Source: Manis javanica (lineage: Eukaryota > Chordata > Mammalia > Pholidota > Manidae). From it: DNA of 64,000 nt. The stretch spans positions 165,141,401 through 165,205,400 of the forward strand of contig NC_133158.1 of the NCBI RefSeq assembly GCF_040802235.1, given 5' to 3'. The notes under the pieces are model-generated. The model ran no database searches. It had not been told where the DNA came from and saw only the letters and a list, made by a program, of their open reading frames with translations. Made by a program: the position numbers and the translations under genes. This document shows, one piece after another, positions 12,383-23,880 of this stretch (position 1 is its first letter; every line of letters begins with the position of its first letter).

Positions 12383-13149
12383 GTTAGTATTCAAAAAATA
12401 ACCCAACTTCTGTTAAAGCTTTAGTATATCTTTAAAATACTTTAAAAGTCAATGAGTTGAGTCATCTTCTTTTCTTCTCTGTCACATTTTTAAAGTTCTC
12501 TGTAGTGCCTTTCTTAGAAAAATAAAATTCCACCAGACTTTGTGGGTAGCCCTTCTTTTGGCGAATGATGATTCAGAAAGACTTGTTTTCCATTTGTATT
12601 TGATTTCACATATTGTTTATAGTTACATATGCCATATTTCATTGATTCTGATATTCATTATTTTTTTCTAGCTTAGTAACTCTGAAATTGGGATTGGCTT
12701 TATAATTGATAGTGTCCCAATAGTGTATCATAAGATTTTTTCTTTCTTAACAATATATAAATTGGTAGACATCAATGGAATCTGAGATTTAATGAAATGC
12801 TACATTTACCTTAAAGTAGAGGCACTATTTTTCTCTCCTCTCCTGATTTTATTTTATTCCAACATGCTGTGCAGTTTTCATCTCATAACTTCTTTTTTTT
12901 TCCTCTCCATGCTGCAAGTGCTACTAAGACAAATATGTAAATGATGGGTAAGAGTTCTGAGGAGAAACTGTTAAGTTCTACATTTAATTTTACCATTGTG
13001 AAAAGTATTAACATTCCAGCTGCATATGCCAGGAGTATTTTACTAGAAATGTTACATTTAAATTGCTTATAAGGTTTGTGGGAAAAAAGAAAATTTTGCA
13101 ATTCCTTTAACCACCAGTGGATTTCTTAATTGGGCAGAAACTTGTTGCT

Positions 13150-13317
13150 CAGTGGTTCTCAAAGCTGATCATGTGTCAGAACCACTTGGAGGGCTTGTTG
13201 GATCCCATTCCTGCAGTTTCAGGTCACATTTGGGGCAAGGCCTCATATTTGCATATCTAACTAATTTCCAGGTGATGCCAGTGTTGTTGGTCTGGAGCTC
13301 ATACTTTGAGAACTCCA
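13150..13317. mobile_element. MER5A-like non-autonomous hAT transposon
   Basis: About 168 bp bounded by inverted ends CAGTGGTTCTCAAAGCT and, at the right, CTTTGAGAACTCCAG. The interior has TGTGTCAGAACCAC...GGAGGGCTTGTTGGATCCC, the body of MER5A/MER5B (hAT-Charlie) elements. It encodes no protein. Confidence 0.75.
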
Positions 13318-14514
13318 GCTTTTTAATTTCATTTTTGAATATTTATTCACTATTTATAATAGAATAAAAAGCAGAGAAGTTTGTGGTTTCTCATCTGGAT
13401 TGAAGTATATGCATGTGTGACCATAAGCAATTTACTTTATCTCCTTATGCCATAGTCAGCTCAGCAGGAAACTTGGATAGAAAGCCAGAATCTCACTTAA
13501 AACCAGATGCTACATATAAACCAAGCTTTTCTTTACCTTCTGAAAGTCTAGTGAGTGTATACTATCACTCTTAGGACAAAACAATACCGGCTACAAGATG
13601 CATTTAGAAAAAGTGTTGTGTAACTCTTTATGATCCTCCTTGCTTACAAGTCTTTCTAGTAGAAAGTTCCTGAGGCATGGATGCTAGGCTTCAGCCAGGT
13701 AGAAGTACTAATTTTCTGACAGTGCACCTGTGTGCAGGCGCTTTTGCCTTTGGATGTGAGCAGGCCGCATAGGTAATCTTGGAATGGTCGTCTGTGGAGC
13801 CAGCACTACCAAGAAAGGAAAACACACATGTAGGCCAGAAGGCACAAGCTTTAAACCCTTTTCCTAAGGTTTCAATTTTGTAAGTCTTTAGCCACTACAA
13901 ACAACTCCATGTAGCTCTTGTCTTGGGGTTTTAAATGGATTTTTCTTCTTGTTTATCTATTATGTATCCTTTCCTTCCAGAATGTTAGGGGAAATGTTAA
14001 TGAAAGATCCTGATCTGATGACTCAGATTTTAGTTTGCTGTCTTTTTTGGTTTGAAGAATTATGTTGTGAAGTACATAAGATTATCAAAATAAGTGGAGT
14101 TTGTGTTTTGTTCAGTCCTAGAAATTTTCTTTTTAGAAAAACATAGTTGCAAGAAATGTTTGTAAGACTTTACATTTTACTCCTAGGCTAGTGATGAAGG
14201 AGTAATCAGGTGGAGTCCATAAATTGGGAACATTTACTGCATATCATAGTTGCTGTTTCCATTAGATTTATCCATGTCATGTTCTTTAAATTCTTTATTT
14301 GACTTATTTTTTATGTAATACATTTGTCTTTTATTTTGTCTTCTTAAATTTGATTGGCTTTAATTGATTTTATACAAGAGTCCTAAAAATACTGAAATGT
14401 TGATCACAGAACATGCTCTTAGAGGTGGCCTTTAAAGAATGGTTCCTGCAAAAGATGTAATATCCCTAGTTATGTCATTAGTTTTTTTGGTATTTTCTTA
14501 TCTTATAAAAATGG

Positions 14515-14635
14515 ATCCTGTGCATTTAAGAGAATTTAGACAAATGCAGAAAAAAATTAGTAAATGCTACCCAGAGATAACCACTGCTTAGAACATGTGG
14601 TATATATTCTTCAACTCCTTTATAGGCCATGATTG
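14515..14635. repeat. Possible old L1 3′-UTR fragment
   Basis: Motifs AATTTAGACAAATGCAGAAA, CTACCCAGAGATAACCACTG and TTCTTCAACTCCTTTATAGG resemble the old L1M-type repeat in which an aataaccactg-like motif precedes a TTTTGGTATATTTCTTCC motif. Weak. Confidence 0.35.
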
Positions 14636-16470
14636 TATGAAAGAAACAAAATACATTAATTTTAAAACTATTTTATTTTCAGTGAAACTTAGTGACTATT
14701 GATAGACACTTGGACTTAGTTGCTCATAGTTTCCAATATGATGCCTGCCACTCATACTTAGAAACCTGGCTTGTATGCTTCACCGTAAAGTATCTCATCA
14801 TTATTCAGATACGCATTTCAACCTCTCAAAATTTCTAAATATTTGTTTTCACAAAAGGTATAAAATACAAGTAGTTTAAGTAAAAGCCTGCCAACATTAT
14901 GGTTTAGGTACAAACCAAGAGAACAGTTAAGAGTCTGGCATACATGGGTGATCCTGAGCAGGAGACCTTAACTCTGAGCCTTAGTTCCCTTCTGTGTAGT
15001 TGACTCTGCCCACATGAGGGTTGTTCAGGTAAATATAAGTTAAGTGTGGCATCTGGCTGGAAACAAGCTATAACCCAAAGAAAACTTCTTTTACATTTTG
15101 GGGAACATACGTGTTTCTGTTTAAGCTCATATATTAAGGGAAAATAGGTTAAACAAAAGCTCTTAGTGTAGACAAGCACTAATAGTGAAGTGATTATTTT
15201 TTTCCTCCGATATAAAATGCTAGCTATTTTATAGACTTAATACTTTTTTAATTAAGGAGTACAAAGGTAGGCTGGTATTTGAATAGTGATTGAAAAATGG
15301 CTTGTACAGTTTTTCTTAGCCTTATTACCTCCTGCTTGTCCCACACACCTTTGATCTGACCACTGTATGCTGTGTGCTGTCTTGCCTCTGTCACTTGTGC
15401 TTGTATTTCTCTCACCCCCGTATACATGTGCTGCATCATGATAGTTAAATAAGCAGAGAGCAAATCTCCCTACGGGAAATTCTTAGTTTTGCTATAGTGT
15501 TTCATGTGTGCCTTCAAAGTAGAAATTAGTTTATTCAATTTCAAAAGATGTAAAATTGTAAAATTCAAGGGGTCCGTAATGTTTCATTTTAATTAGTGCT
15601 TAGTAAACTTGTCACTGATTTTAGTCATTTTTTTTTGGTTATCTACTTAGTGTTAAAGTTACAGTCATTAAAATTAGACCTGTTTAGAATATGTTACATA
15701 AGAATTTTTGTACATTGCTTATTTATCAGGAAGAATTCTAGAGAGAAGTAATAGCACAAATGGATTAGATTATAGATAATGATTAGATTTGTGTTTGTTG
15801 TGTTTAAATGCATGGACTATATAATTCCAGTAGACTCCTAATACTTTTAATTGATTTATATGTGCTTGTAAATTTATTCAAGGGAAGCATGGCATTTAAA
15901 TTTGTTAACAAGGGCTTTGCTTGGAGTACCTTAAATTTTCCCTAATAGTTCCTGTTAGTTGCATCAGAGTTTCTCCCTCTGGTTACAGTTATTTTGGCTA
16001 TAATTCACATGAAACTTTCAAACCTGCTGCCTCCCTGAGTACTACATTTTAAGTTGTGGCATTAATGTAATGTATAAAATTCCATTTCAGTTTTTATTCA
16101 TTTCAGGAATACTTTGGTCCCAGACCTACTAGTGCATTCCTGCTGTCGATGGCTAGAGAACTGGCATTTGGTAGTTGGAAGGCAGATAAGATCTTAGAGA
16201 GTGTATGAGTAGAGCTGGCTATAAATTAGAAAGGACTCATGGAAAAGCATATAGAATACCAGGAAATGTAAGAAGAATCAGGATAGTTTGTGTCAGAAGG
16301 TTTAAATCAAGGTGAGCAATTCTCTCCTTAAAAATACACTTAAAATTAATGTGTTGGAGCAGTATTGTAGTTTCCCCATACTGTTCATAAATGATACTGG
16401 ATTAATATAAAAACACTTTTTAAATTGTTATTTGTGACCTAAAAGGGATTTCTTTTGCTTTCAACTTAAG

Positions 16471-16557
16471 GATGAACAAAGAACTCTTCTATCAACTTAT
16501 CCTCCCAATGGAACTATAGATTTAAAATACTTCCCATATTATGGGAAAAAGCTTCAT
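16471..16557 (+). CDS. ATP1B3: ATP1B3 exon 6, residues 195-223
   Basis: An 87-nt exon, phase 0 at both ends, acceptor CTTAAG and donor GTAAGT. The 29 codons match the length of the human exon. The second half ([14 protein letters not shown]) is strongly conserved and belongs to the beta-sheet core of the ectodomain. The first half ([12 protein letters not shown]) differs markedly from the human sequence as I remember it. It contains an Asn-Gly-Thr sequon at N207, where human has Asn-Gly-Met, so an extra N-glycan is possible here. Confidence 0.94.
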
Positions 16558-16949
16558 GTAAGTATTGAGAAGTTCTTAAGTGGTTGTGACTCTTGGGAAA
16601 CTGGCACATGTATTAAAATGTCCCTGTGTGGAGGAGGTAAACACAGGGCCCTGTGTAACTTGTCCATCATCTATTCTGGTTTTTAAATACAAATGGTGAT
16701 GGCAAATGGAGATACTGCATCTGCAATTCAAAACACAAAACCCAAGCAGATAAGTTAAAGGATGATAATTTTCAAAATACCATTTTCTCTTTCATTATTT
16801 AGAATGGGTTAAGGGAATGTAGAGAAGTAATAAGGAAATAAAAAGGCTTGGTACCTGGAGACAACTGCATTGTAGTGTAATTGCTTCCATATTTTTTCTG
16901 TAAGTATATGAATATAAGCATCATTTTATAAAATTAGAACCATAGTGTA

Positions 16950-17990
16950 TAATATATACTTTTAAAAACTTTGTATTTTAGAAATTGTTTCCAATTTAAA
17001 GTGGCTAGAAGAATAAAAAATTTCTGTAGACCTTTTACCCAGATTTCCCAAATGTTAGTATTTTACCTCATTTGTCTTACCATCCTCCATTTGTATATAA
17101 TTTTTTCCCCTGAACTATTTGGGGCTAACTTAAAGATATGGTGCCTTTTTATACTAAATGCTTGAGTATTATTTCCTAAAAATAAGGACATTATCTTAAC
17201 CATAATATAGCTATAAAAGGAAATTAACATTGATATAGTGCTATTCAACCTACAGACTATTGAAATTCCACCAGTTCTGGGATATTCTTTTTCACAAAAG
17301 AAAGTGTTTTCCTGGTCTAGGATCTTGTTGCATCTTTAGTCACCTTTAACCTAGAACAGTAATAGATGTAACCACTGTTGAATCTTTTGTCACCTGTACC
17401 CCGGAACAGTTCCTCAGTCTGTCTGTTTCATGCCCTTGTACTCTTCAGAAATAAATACAGACCTCTTTTGGCTTGTTTTATGTTCCTAAACTGGAGTTTG
17501 TCTGATGTTTGCATGATTAAATGTCGATTGTATAGTTTTGGCAGGAATGTATGAGAATATATATTAGGAGGGACACGGTATTGATTGGTTCCATTAATGG
17601 TGATGGTAACTTGAATACCTGTGTAAGGTGGTGTCAGCCAGGTTTCACCACTGTAAAGTCACTCTTTTTCTTTGTAATCAGTAGCAGTATATGGGGAGGA
17701 TACTTTGAGAGTTTGTAAAATTATGTTTCTCCCATAGCTTTAGCATTTGTTGATTCTTGCCTGAATTAATTACTTATAGTGTTGTCCCCAAATATTTTTC
17801 TTATTTCATCCTTTTTCCATTTACTGGTTGGCATTCTACTGTTGGGAAGAAGTTTTCCTTCTCCACTTTTATTTTTGTTATATCATTATTTTCTCATGGA
17901 TTCTTACTTAATTCAGAGATTATAATCTATTACAATCATTACTTAGATTGTTGCTAAATTTGTCGCAGGTTTTTCAGGTGGGAGCTTCAG
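16950..17990. repeat. Old L1M-type repeat
   Basis: Follows the motif order of a common old mammalian L1 3′ region: CCTTTTACCCAGATTTCCCA, a TTTGTCTTACC segment, CCTGAACTATTTGGGG, TATTTCCTAAAAATAAGGAC, AGGAAATTAACATTGATA, later TTGGCATTCTACTG and GGAAGAAGTTTTCCTTCTCC. Exact subfamily not assigned. It predates the L1 copies that retain target duplications elsewhere in the window. Confidence 0.6.
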
Positions 17991-18239
17991 GCAGCTCCTG
18001 TGTCCTTCTGACACTCCCAGTGTTCCTTGAGCACCGCAAGATATTCCAGGTTCATCTTGTACTTTCCCTGCCCAGCACGGGAGGCAGTCCCTAGTTCCTT
18101 TTGGTGAAGAATTATATTTAGGAACTACAATGATAGTAAAATATTTATGAGTTTATTTGTGCCAGGTTACACAGCGGCCATAAATAAGGATATAGGAGAC
18201 CAAGTAACATAGGTAACATAAGATAGATCTTATGCATGT

Positions 18240-18650
18240 TTATTCAACATAATAATACTCGGACAATATAAGGCATATACTTTTCAAGCACACCTGGAAC
18301 AGTCACAAAAATCTGTCAGAAAGAACATTCTTAAGTTCCATACAGTGTAAATATATTACAGACAGTACTTTCTGATCACAGTGCTAGAAATTGTTAAAAT
18401 AAAAGGGCACTCCCAAAAGAGGGAGGGGTGGAAACCTATTAAACAATTCTTGGGTTAAAGGGGAAACCAAGATTATTGAATATCTGGAAAATAATGATAA
18501 TGAAGCCCAACATAATCACAACCTCTGGAATATATTTAAAGCAATGCTTAGAGGAAAATTCACAGCCACAATACTTTTATCAAAGTGGAAGCAAATGACC
18601 ATCAGGTTTAAAAAGAAAAATACAGAATAGAAAATAATAGGTCTAATTAA
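18240..18650 (+). mobile_element. L1 ORF2 fragment
   Basis: Degenerate piece of ORF2 between the endonuclease and reverse-transcriptase domains: TTTTCAAGCACACCTGGAAC, then a segment with TTTCTGATCACAGTGCTAGAAATTG, then TGGAATATATTTAAAGCAATGC and TTAGAGGAAAATTCACAGCC. Sense orientation relative to ATP1B3. Many stops. Confidence 0.65.
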
Positions 18651-18761
18651 AAGATTAAAATCTTGTTGGTTTTTTAAAAAAATTTACAGAATGAACTCTT
18701 TATTAAGTGTAGATGAAATTATAATAGAATTTGAATTAATGTGCTCTCCTTTGTTTGCCAG

Positions 18762-18932
18762 GTGAGGTATCTGCAGCCGTTAGTTGCTGTCCAGGCTGCC
18801 TTTGATGCTGACAGCACCGAAAAAGAAGTGACAGTTGAGTGCAAGATCGATGGATCATCCAACCTGAAAAACCAGGATGACCGCGACAAATTTTTAGGAC
18901 GAGTTGTGTTCAGAATCACAGTGCGTGCGTAG
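18762..18932 (+). CDS. ATP1B3: ATP1B3 exon 7 (terminal), residues 224-279 and stop
   Basis: Acceptor TTGCCAG before 18,762; TAG stop at 18,930-18,932. The 56 codons start [14 protein letters not shown] and end FRITVRA, equal in length to the human exon. It carries the sixth conserved cysteine (VECKIDG, equivalent to C250), which in this family pairs with C191 of exon 5, and the conserved [11 protein letters not shown] block. At the position of human N240, in the Asn-Asn-Thr sequon, this sequence has Asp (DADSTEKE), so that glycosylation site is absent. Together exons 3-7 give 199 residues beyond Gly80, as expected for a 279-residue protein. Confidence 0.96.
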   Translation: MRYLQPLVAVQAAFDADSTEKEVTVECKIDGSSNLKNQDDRDKFLGRVVFRITVRA

Positions 18933-19440
18933 TGGGAGTCAGGATTATCTTCACAGAGTAAATGTTGTGCTGTTTGTCTTCATTTTGTATCAGCTGGACC
19001 TGCCATTCTAGAATTCTGAGACCACCTTGGAGAGAGGTGGGGTGGTACATGACACTGGGTGACACCACAGTGTGCTTCCGGGTCATAGTGTTCGGGGTCC
19101 TCTGAAGTAACTGCCTGTTGCCTCTGCTGCCTTTTGAACCAGTGTCCAGTCGCCAGATAGGGACCATGAACACCTAATTCTGAACACGCAGAATGGGAGG
19201 GTCTTGTCCTATTTTTATGTGGTTTAATTGCCAAGAGTCTAAAGCTTAATGTGCTGTGCTATGTAAATATTTTATAGATTCAACACTGGTTAACTGTCAT
19301 ATTTTGATGCCAGCAAAGTTTTAGGAATTAAATGGTACCTGACCAACATCGAGTGACTTGATAGCTTCAAGAATGTGGTGTGGGGAGAAGTTCTGTATGT
19401 GAGGAGAAGAAAAGAAAATAAAAGTGGATTTGAAAGGTTG
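18933..19440 (+). other. ATP1B3: ATP1B3 3′ UTR
   Basis: Sequence from the stop codon to the presumed cleavage site about 15-20 nt beyond the AATAAA at 19,417-19,422, followed by a T/G-rich stretch (GGTTGTCTTGGATTTTTTG) typical of downstream elements. Minus-strand open frames over this region are shadows. Cleavage position is inferred, not seen. Confidence 0.8.
19417..19422 (+). terminator. ATP1B3: ATP1B3 polyadenylation signal AATAAA
   Basis: Canonical hexamer about 485 nt after the stop, with a TG/T-rich downstream region. A second candidate, ATTAAA at about 20,395-20,400 followed by TTTGTGTTTTTGTGTC, could serve a longer transcript. Confidence 0.8.
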
Positions 19441-20679
19441 TCTTGGATTTTTTGTAAAATTATTTTTTACAGGCTGAACTAATCTGTGGATCTTTTTAAG
19501 AACACAAACTTGTAAAACATGTTTTTAAAAATAGTGATGGGATTATTTTTAGTGCTGGAATTAAATCTCATAAAATACTCTAGTCCATAGGTGAAATGTA
19601 GTGTTTTTAGGTTTGCCAGTATAAATATGCTAATTTTTTATGAAATTAAATTCATAAGATTTACATTATACAATAGTTTGTGAAATATCTTGCTACTGCT
19701 TTTGTTTAGCAGACTGTGGAATCTTAATAGAAAATATAAGTTGTGAAATATAAAAACTCAGAATTTATTCAGAGCTTCAAACCAAACAGCAGAATCTTAT
19801 TTCAGCTTTCTTTGATTAGTGTCATGAAATATTTCCTCCTCCAGTCTTTGGTATGTCAGTATGATTGTTGGCATAACATGAGCTACTTTCTCTATCGGAA
19901 GAGGTGGGCTTCCTCTGTAATCTGGTTTTTTAAAGCCTATGTTTTGTTGTTAACTTTTCTCTTGAAAATGGCAGAGCCGATGTTCTTGAGCTTTGCTTTG
20001 TTTCAGTGCGAGTCAGGACGAGTGGGACCCAACCCGGCTGGCTCAGGAGCGCCTTCCCCAGCCCTGGGGGCCTCAGTGGCCCAGTGGCTGCTTCCGTACT
20101 TTGGTAATGGGCATTCGGCCCATGGGCACTCTGACATCTTGGCGGTACGAAGTCTTCATTTTTGTGGTCTTTGCAGCCAAAGGCAATGGTTTCTTGGAGT
20201 TGTCAATAGAGCAGCCCTTTTCTGGGCTTTGATTTTTCTCTCTACCCTGTCTCTTCAGTGTTTAAGCAAGGATTTGAAAAAAAAGGTGTGATGCTACAGC
20301 ACTGTCAGTGACCATCACTCCAGTTGGCTTGGTGTGGACTGTCCTCCGCAGCTGTCACCTTGGTTTGTGTGAAGTCCATACTATTAAGTGTTCAATTAAA
20401 TTTGTGTTTTTGTGTCTTTTAAAATATATTGTGGATGGAACCTGCTCAAATGAGCTTAAATAAAAAGCAAGCTAGTTCTCAGAATATGAAACAAGAATTG
20501 AGAGATCCAAAATGGGGGAGTGGGTTTTGGAGAGCAAAATGGGACCTACAGGTAAGTCACTAACTCATACTTGGGCCTCCTTGGTTCAGAGGTTTAGGCG
20601 TGGCTCAGCCCCTGGCTGCTTGGGACCTCAGTTGATCTATCCAACCCTTCCTAGATGTTTTGAAATTAGGTGAGTTTAA

Positions 20680-20770
20680 CAGCTATTTACCACACACCTG
20701 CTATGTGCCAGGTAATGATTGTGCTGGACTGTGAGGATACAGAGATGAAAGACAAGGTCTCTTAACAATC
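20680..20770 (+). repeat. Old interspersed repeat with CTATGTGCCAGG motif
   Basis: Contains CACACCTGCTATGTGCCAGG followed by GGATACAGAGATGAAAGACA, a pattern common to an old mammalian repeat. A related copy lies at 24,655-24,745 (CACGTGCCAGGCACTGTACC, then TGGGATACACAGAATC). Family not assigned. Confidence 0.5.
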
Positions 20771-21039
20771 TTAACTAGGAGGGAACAGGCTCTCCAACAG
20801 GATGTGGCATGGCAGTTCCATGCAAGGGGCCATGGAAGTGGGGTGGGATTATTACGCAGGTCCCTTTCCTCTCTAACTTAACAGGTCCCAAGAGACAGTC
20901 AGTGTTTTGTGGAAGGGAGGGAGGGAAGGAGCAGGGTCTACATGGGACAGATGAAGAGTTTGACTAGGAATGAAGGGAGTCCTGGATGCAGTTTGGAGGC
21001 CACATTTCTGCTATGTTTCAGGTTTTCCTCATAGCTTCA

Positions 21040-21085
21040 CCGGGTGTCTTGTTAACATGCAGATTCTGGTTCCCTAGGAGAGATT
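21040..21085. repeat. MER5A-like fragment
   Basis: Short match to the MER5A interior: GTCTTGTTAACATGCAGATT followed by CTGGTTCCC. Too short for boundaries. Confidence 0.45.
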
Positions 21086-21734
21086 CTGGTTATCCAGCAA
21101 CCTCCGAAGTGCCTGCGCTGCTTGCTCATATCCAGCAGTTTGAGTGACAAGAGACCAAAAGACAACCAGCTTTGGTGACTGAGTCTGGCACTAGTTGGAT
21201 TAGTGAACGGAAAAGATTCACCTGTCAGAGGACTTTAGCTGATATTTAAAATTCAGCAGATATGTGTCACTCCTAGCTCACGGTAAATTGTGGGTTACTT
21301 TCCTTAGATGTCCTAGCTGTTTTATATCTGGAACTTTTATGCAAGAACTCTATCATTTTGATCACTTTGGTGGATGGTAGGTGACAAATTACAGTATAAT
21401 TCAGTCTGTCCCACATTGGACATACAGGCTTTCAGCCTTATACTGTGTTATGGTGTCTCTCGGTAAGGTTTTCTGTAGAAGAGACTCCACCTACAACTTG
21501 TGTAGTTTGTCCTGTAACTTAGCCTCTGTTGTCTTTTCTTAGTGGTAGTTTTCCTGGTGCATGCAGTGGCAAGATAAGAAAGGCTGGTTTGCCCTCTTGG
21601 CAAATCCAAATATAAGACTGCCTGTCACTGAAGGTGCAGCCTGTCAGGAGGACTTCCCAGAGGCTGTGTAGAGTCTGCCCGGAGAGAGGACTCATGGAAT
21701 CTGTGGTCATTGTGGAGGGCACGGGAGATAGCAC

Positions 21735-21850
21735 TGGCTTTAAATCCGGGTCTATATTTGCTTGCTAAGGAATCTTAGGCAGATTTTTTAAGGTCTGAGC
21801 TGCAGTTCTCTTAACTGTAAAAGGGGTAAATGCTACCCTTCAGGACTTGC
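21735..21850 (+). repeat. MIR SINE
   Basis: MIR core order: a GGCTTTAAATCCGGGTC start, a degenerate AATCTTAGGCAGATTTTTTAAG segment, TGCAGTTCTCTTAACTGTAA, AAGGGGTAAATGCTACCC. Ancient mammalian SINE, shared by all placentals. Confidence 0.7.
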
Positions 21851-23417
21851 AGAGAAACACACAGCGCCAGCATGCAGCAGATGAGTATGAATATGTGTTC
21901 CCAAGGGGCCACCCTCCCGAAGTTAGACTTTTCAGGAGTTTTCCTTCATCTTACCTGGGAACAGTGCTCGTAGCCGCAGTTTTGCTGCTGTTAGAACCAT
22001 CGTTTATCACTCCTAGAGAGGGCCTGGTTTAAAATAAAGGAGTTGAAAGTCTTTGTGCAACAGCCTTGTAATGGAGGGGGAAGGTGGGTCACAGGTATAT
22101 GAATTTCAAATAGTCATCCATGTGGAACATTTGGTTACTTGGCTTATCTGGCCTTAGTACTAAGTTGTCAGGTTGGAGCTTAAAAGAAGATCAAACAGTC
22201 TTTGAATTGATTTCAGTTTTCCAGGTCCATTAGTCCCCACACTGAAGGAGTTGTGTTTTGAGTAGTGTTATCTTCCTGCACTCCTCAGTAAGATCAGCTT
22301 CCATTGCGGGCCAGTGCATGGAAAGGCTTCGTTCATACTCTTGGTTGCAAAGATAGACCAGGTGTGACTCCAAAGTGGTGTGCCTGCTTCTTGAACAAAC
22401 CAATTTCCTCCCATCCTGGAGGCTGTTGTCCTCCAGATAGACCCCTTTTTATACCAGTTATCCTACCATGTTTCAATCCTCAGAACCTTTTAGGAATGAG
22501 TTTTGGATTTGGCTTCAGAACCCTGGAACACAGTCCCTGTTGTCTGAAAAAGCAGGATTTGTCCATTGAGAATGGAATTGGTTTTTAGGAACAATCAAAA
22601 TGGCCTAGGAGTGAAGACTAGAAAGGGCTGGTATTTAAGCATGAAAAACCAGAAACAAAATATAAATTGATAAGAGTATCTCCTAAATCAGTCTTTTCAG
22701 GTAATTTGTGTGGCCTTTGGAAATCCTGAAGGGCCTGCATGAGAACAAATTGGATTTGACTGGTGACCAAGCAGCTAATGACAGGCTATCATTTGTTCCG
22801 GATTTGTTTGAAGACATGACCACTCAATCCGCCCAAATAAACAAGCCTCTGGAATTGGAAGTGTGTGTGGTTCTGCCGGTGGCAAGAGACCGTGAGGAAG
22901 CCAAAAGGCTGGGCTGCCGGCTCAGGCGAACCTCCTTGGTAGTGCTGAGCCCCAGGAGGCCTGCGGACCTTCATGCCGCCATCGCTCCTTTTGTCCTCAG
23001 GTCACAGTCCCAGGTCTCTAAAGCAGGAGCTGAGGGAGAGCGAGGGGTGACATGAAGCAGCAGGCCGGGGTTGCCTTATTATTTGGAAAAAGCCTTATTC
23101 CTTATGATCCTGCCCTCTAAGTGGCTGAGAACAACTGGAGATGGTGCGGAAAGGATGGAATTTCTGCAGAATTAATTATATGTGCCCTCAGAAAAGCACT
23201 CTCTTGGAGTGGGGGGGAATTGAGATGTATTGAGAGATACTGTATGGCAAGGTGGAGAGTGGGCAATGGTTAACCAGAGTGAAACTAAGAGCCACAAAGA
23301 AGAACCAAACGGTATGACAGGTATAGAAGCTGACAGAGATTACCAAAATGTAGAGTACTGAGGGAGTACCCTTCCAGACAGTTAATACCAATTTGGACCT
23401 ATTGCTGATGAAATTAT

Positions 23418-23880
23418 TGTGGTAGGCAAAATTTCAACCCCCATGACCTTTGCCTGCTGGTGTCACACCTGTGGCTATGTTACGTCATGTGGTAGGATGG
23501 ATGCTGCAGATGAAATTAAAGTTACTAATCAGTTGACCTTAAAATGGGAGGTTATCCATAGGCTGATGTCATCATGAGTGCCTGAACAGAAGCCAAAGTC
23601 AGATCGGAAGCCTGAGAAGGACTGGACACACCATTGCTCTCTTGAAGATGAGGGGACCATATGGAAAGCAGAAGGAAATGAATTCTCAAAGCTGAATCTT
23701 CCTGAGCCTCCAGAGGAGAGTCCATCCTAGCCAACCCTGTGTCTGCAGCCTGTGAGGCCCTGGCCTGAGGACCCAGCGGACCACACTGGGCCCTGATTGC
23801 TGACCACAGAAATGGAAGATAATATTGTCTGAAGCCACTAAATCTGTGGCTACAAACAGAAAGCTAATGTCATTTTCTCG
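23418..23880 (+). mobile_element. MLT1-type LTR (ERVL-MaLR)
   Basis: About 460 bp beginning TTGTGGTAGGCAAAATTTCA, with GTTACTAATCAGTTGACCTT and AAAATGGGAGGTTATCC, then TGAAGATGAGGGG, AGCCTCCAGAGGAGAG, and ending GAAGCCACTAAATCTGTGGC and a TAATG-type terminus. This is the MLT1 LTR order. Solo LTR; no internal region seen next to it. Confidence 0.7.

Larger units (their letters stand above)
12383..16470 (+). other. ATP1B3: ATP1B3 intron 5
   Basis: 4.1-kb intron with a GTTAGT donor and a TTAAG acceptor preceded by TTTCTTTTGCTTTCAAC. It holds an MER5A-like DNA transposon (13,150-13,317) and a possible old L1 piece near 14,515-14,635. Nothing else is recognised in 12,383-13,149, 13,318-14,514 and 14,636-16,470. 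Confidence 0.75.
16558..18761 (+). other. ATP1B3: ATP1B3 intron 6
   Basis: 2.2-kb intron, GTAAGT donor and TTTGCCAG acceptor. An old L1-type repeat occupies about 16,950-17,990 and an L1 ORF2 fragment about 18,240-18,650. Nothing is recognised in 16,558-16,949 or in 17,991-18,239. Confidence 0.75.

Noticed and set aside
22708..23055. A 115-codon plus-strand frame
   Set aside because: No known motif, no splice or poly(A) context, and a shadow frame on the other strand. Not supported as a gene.
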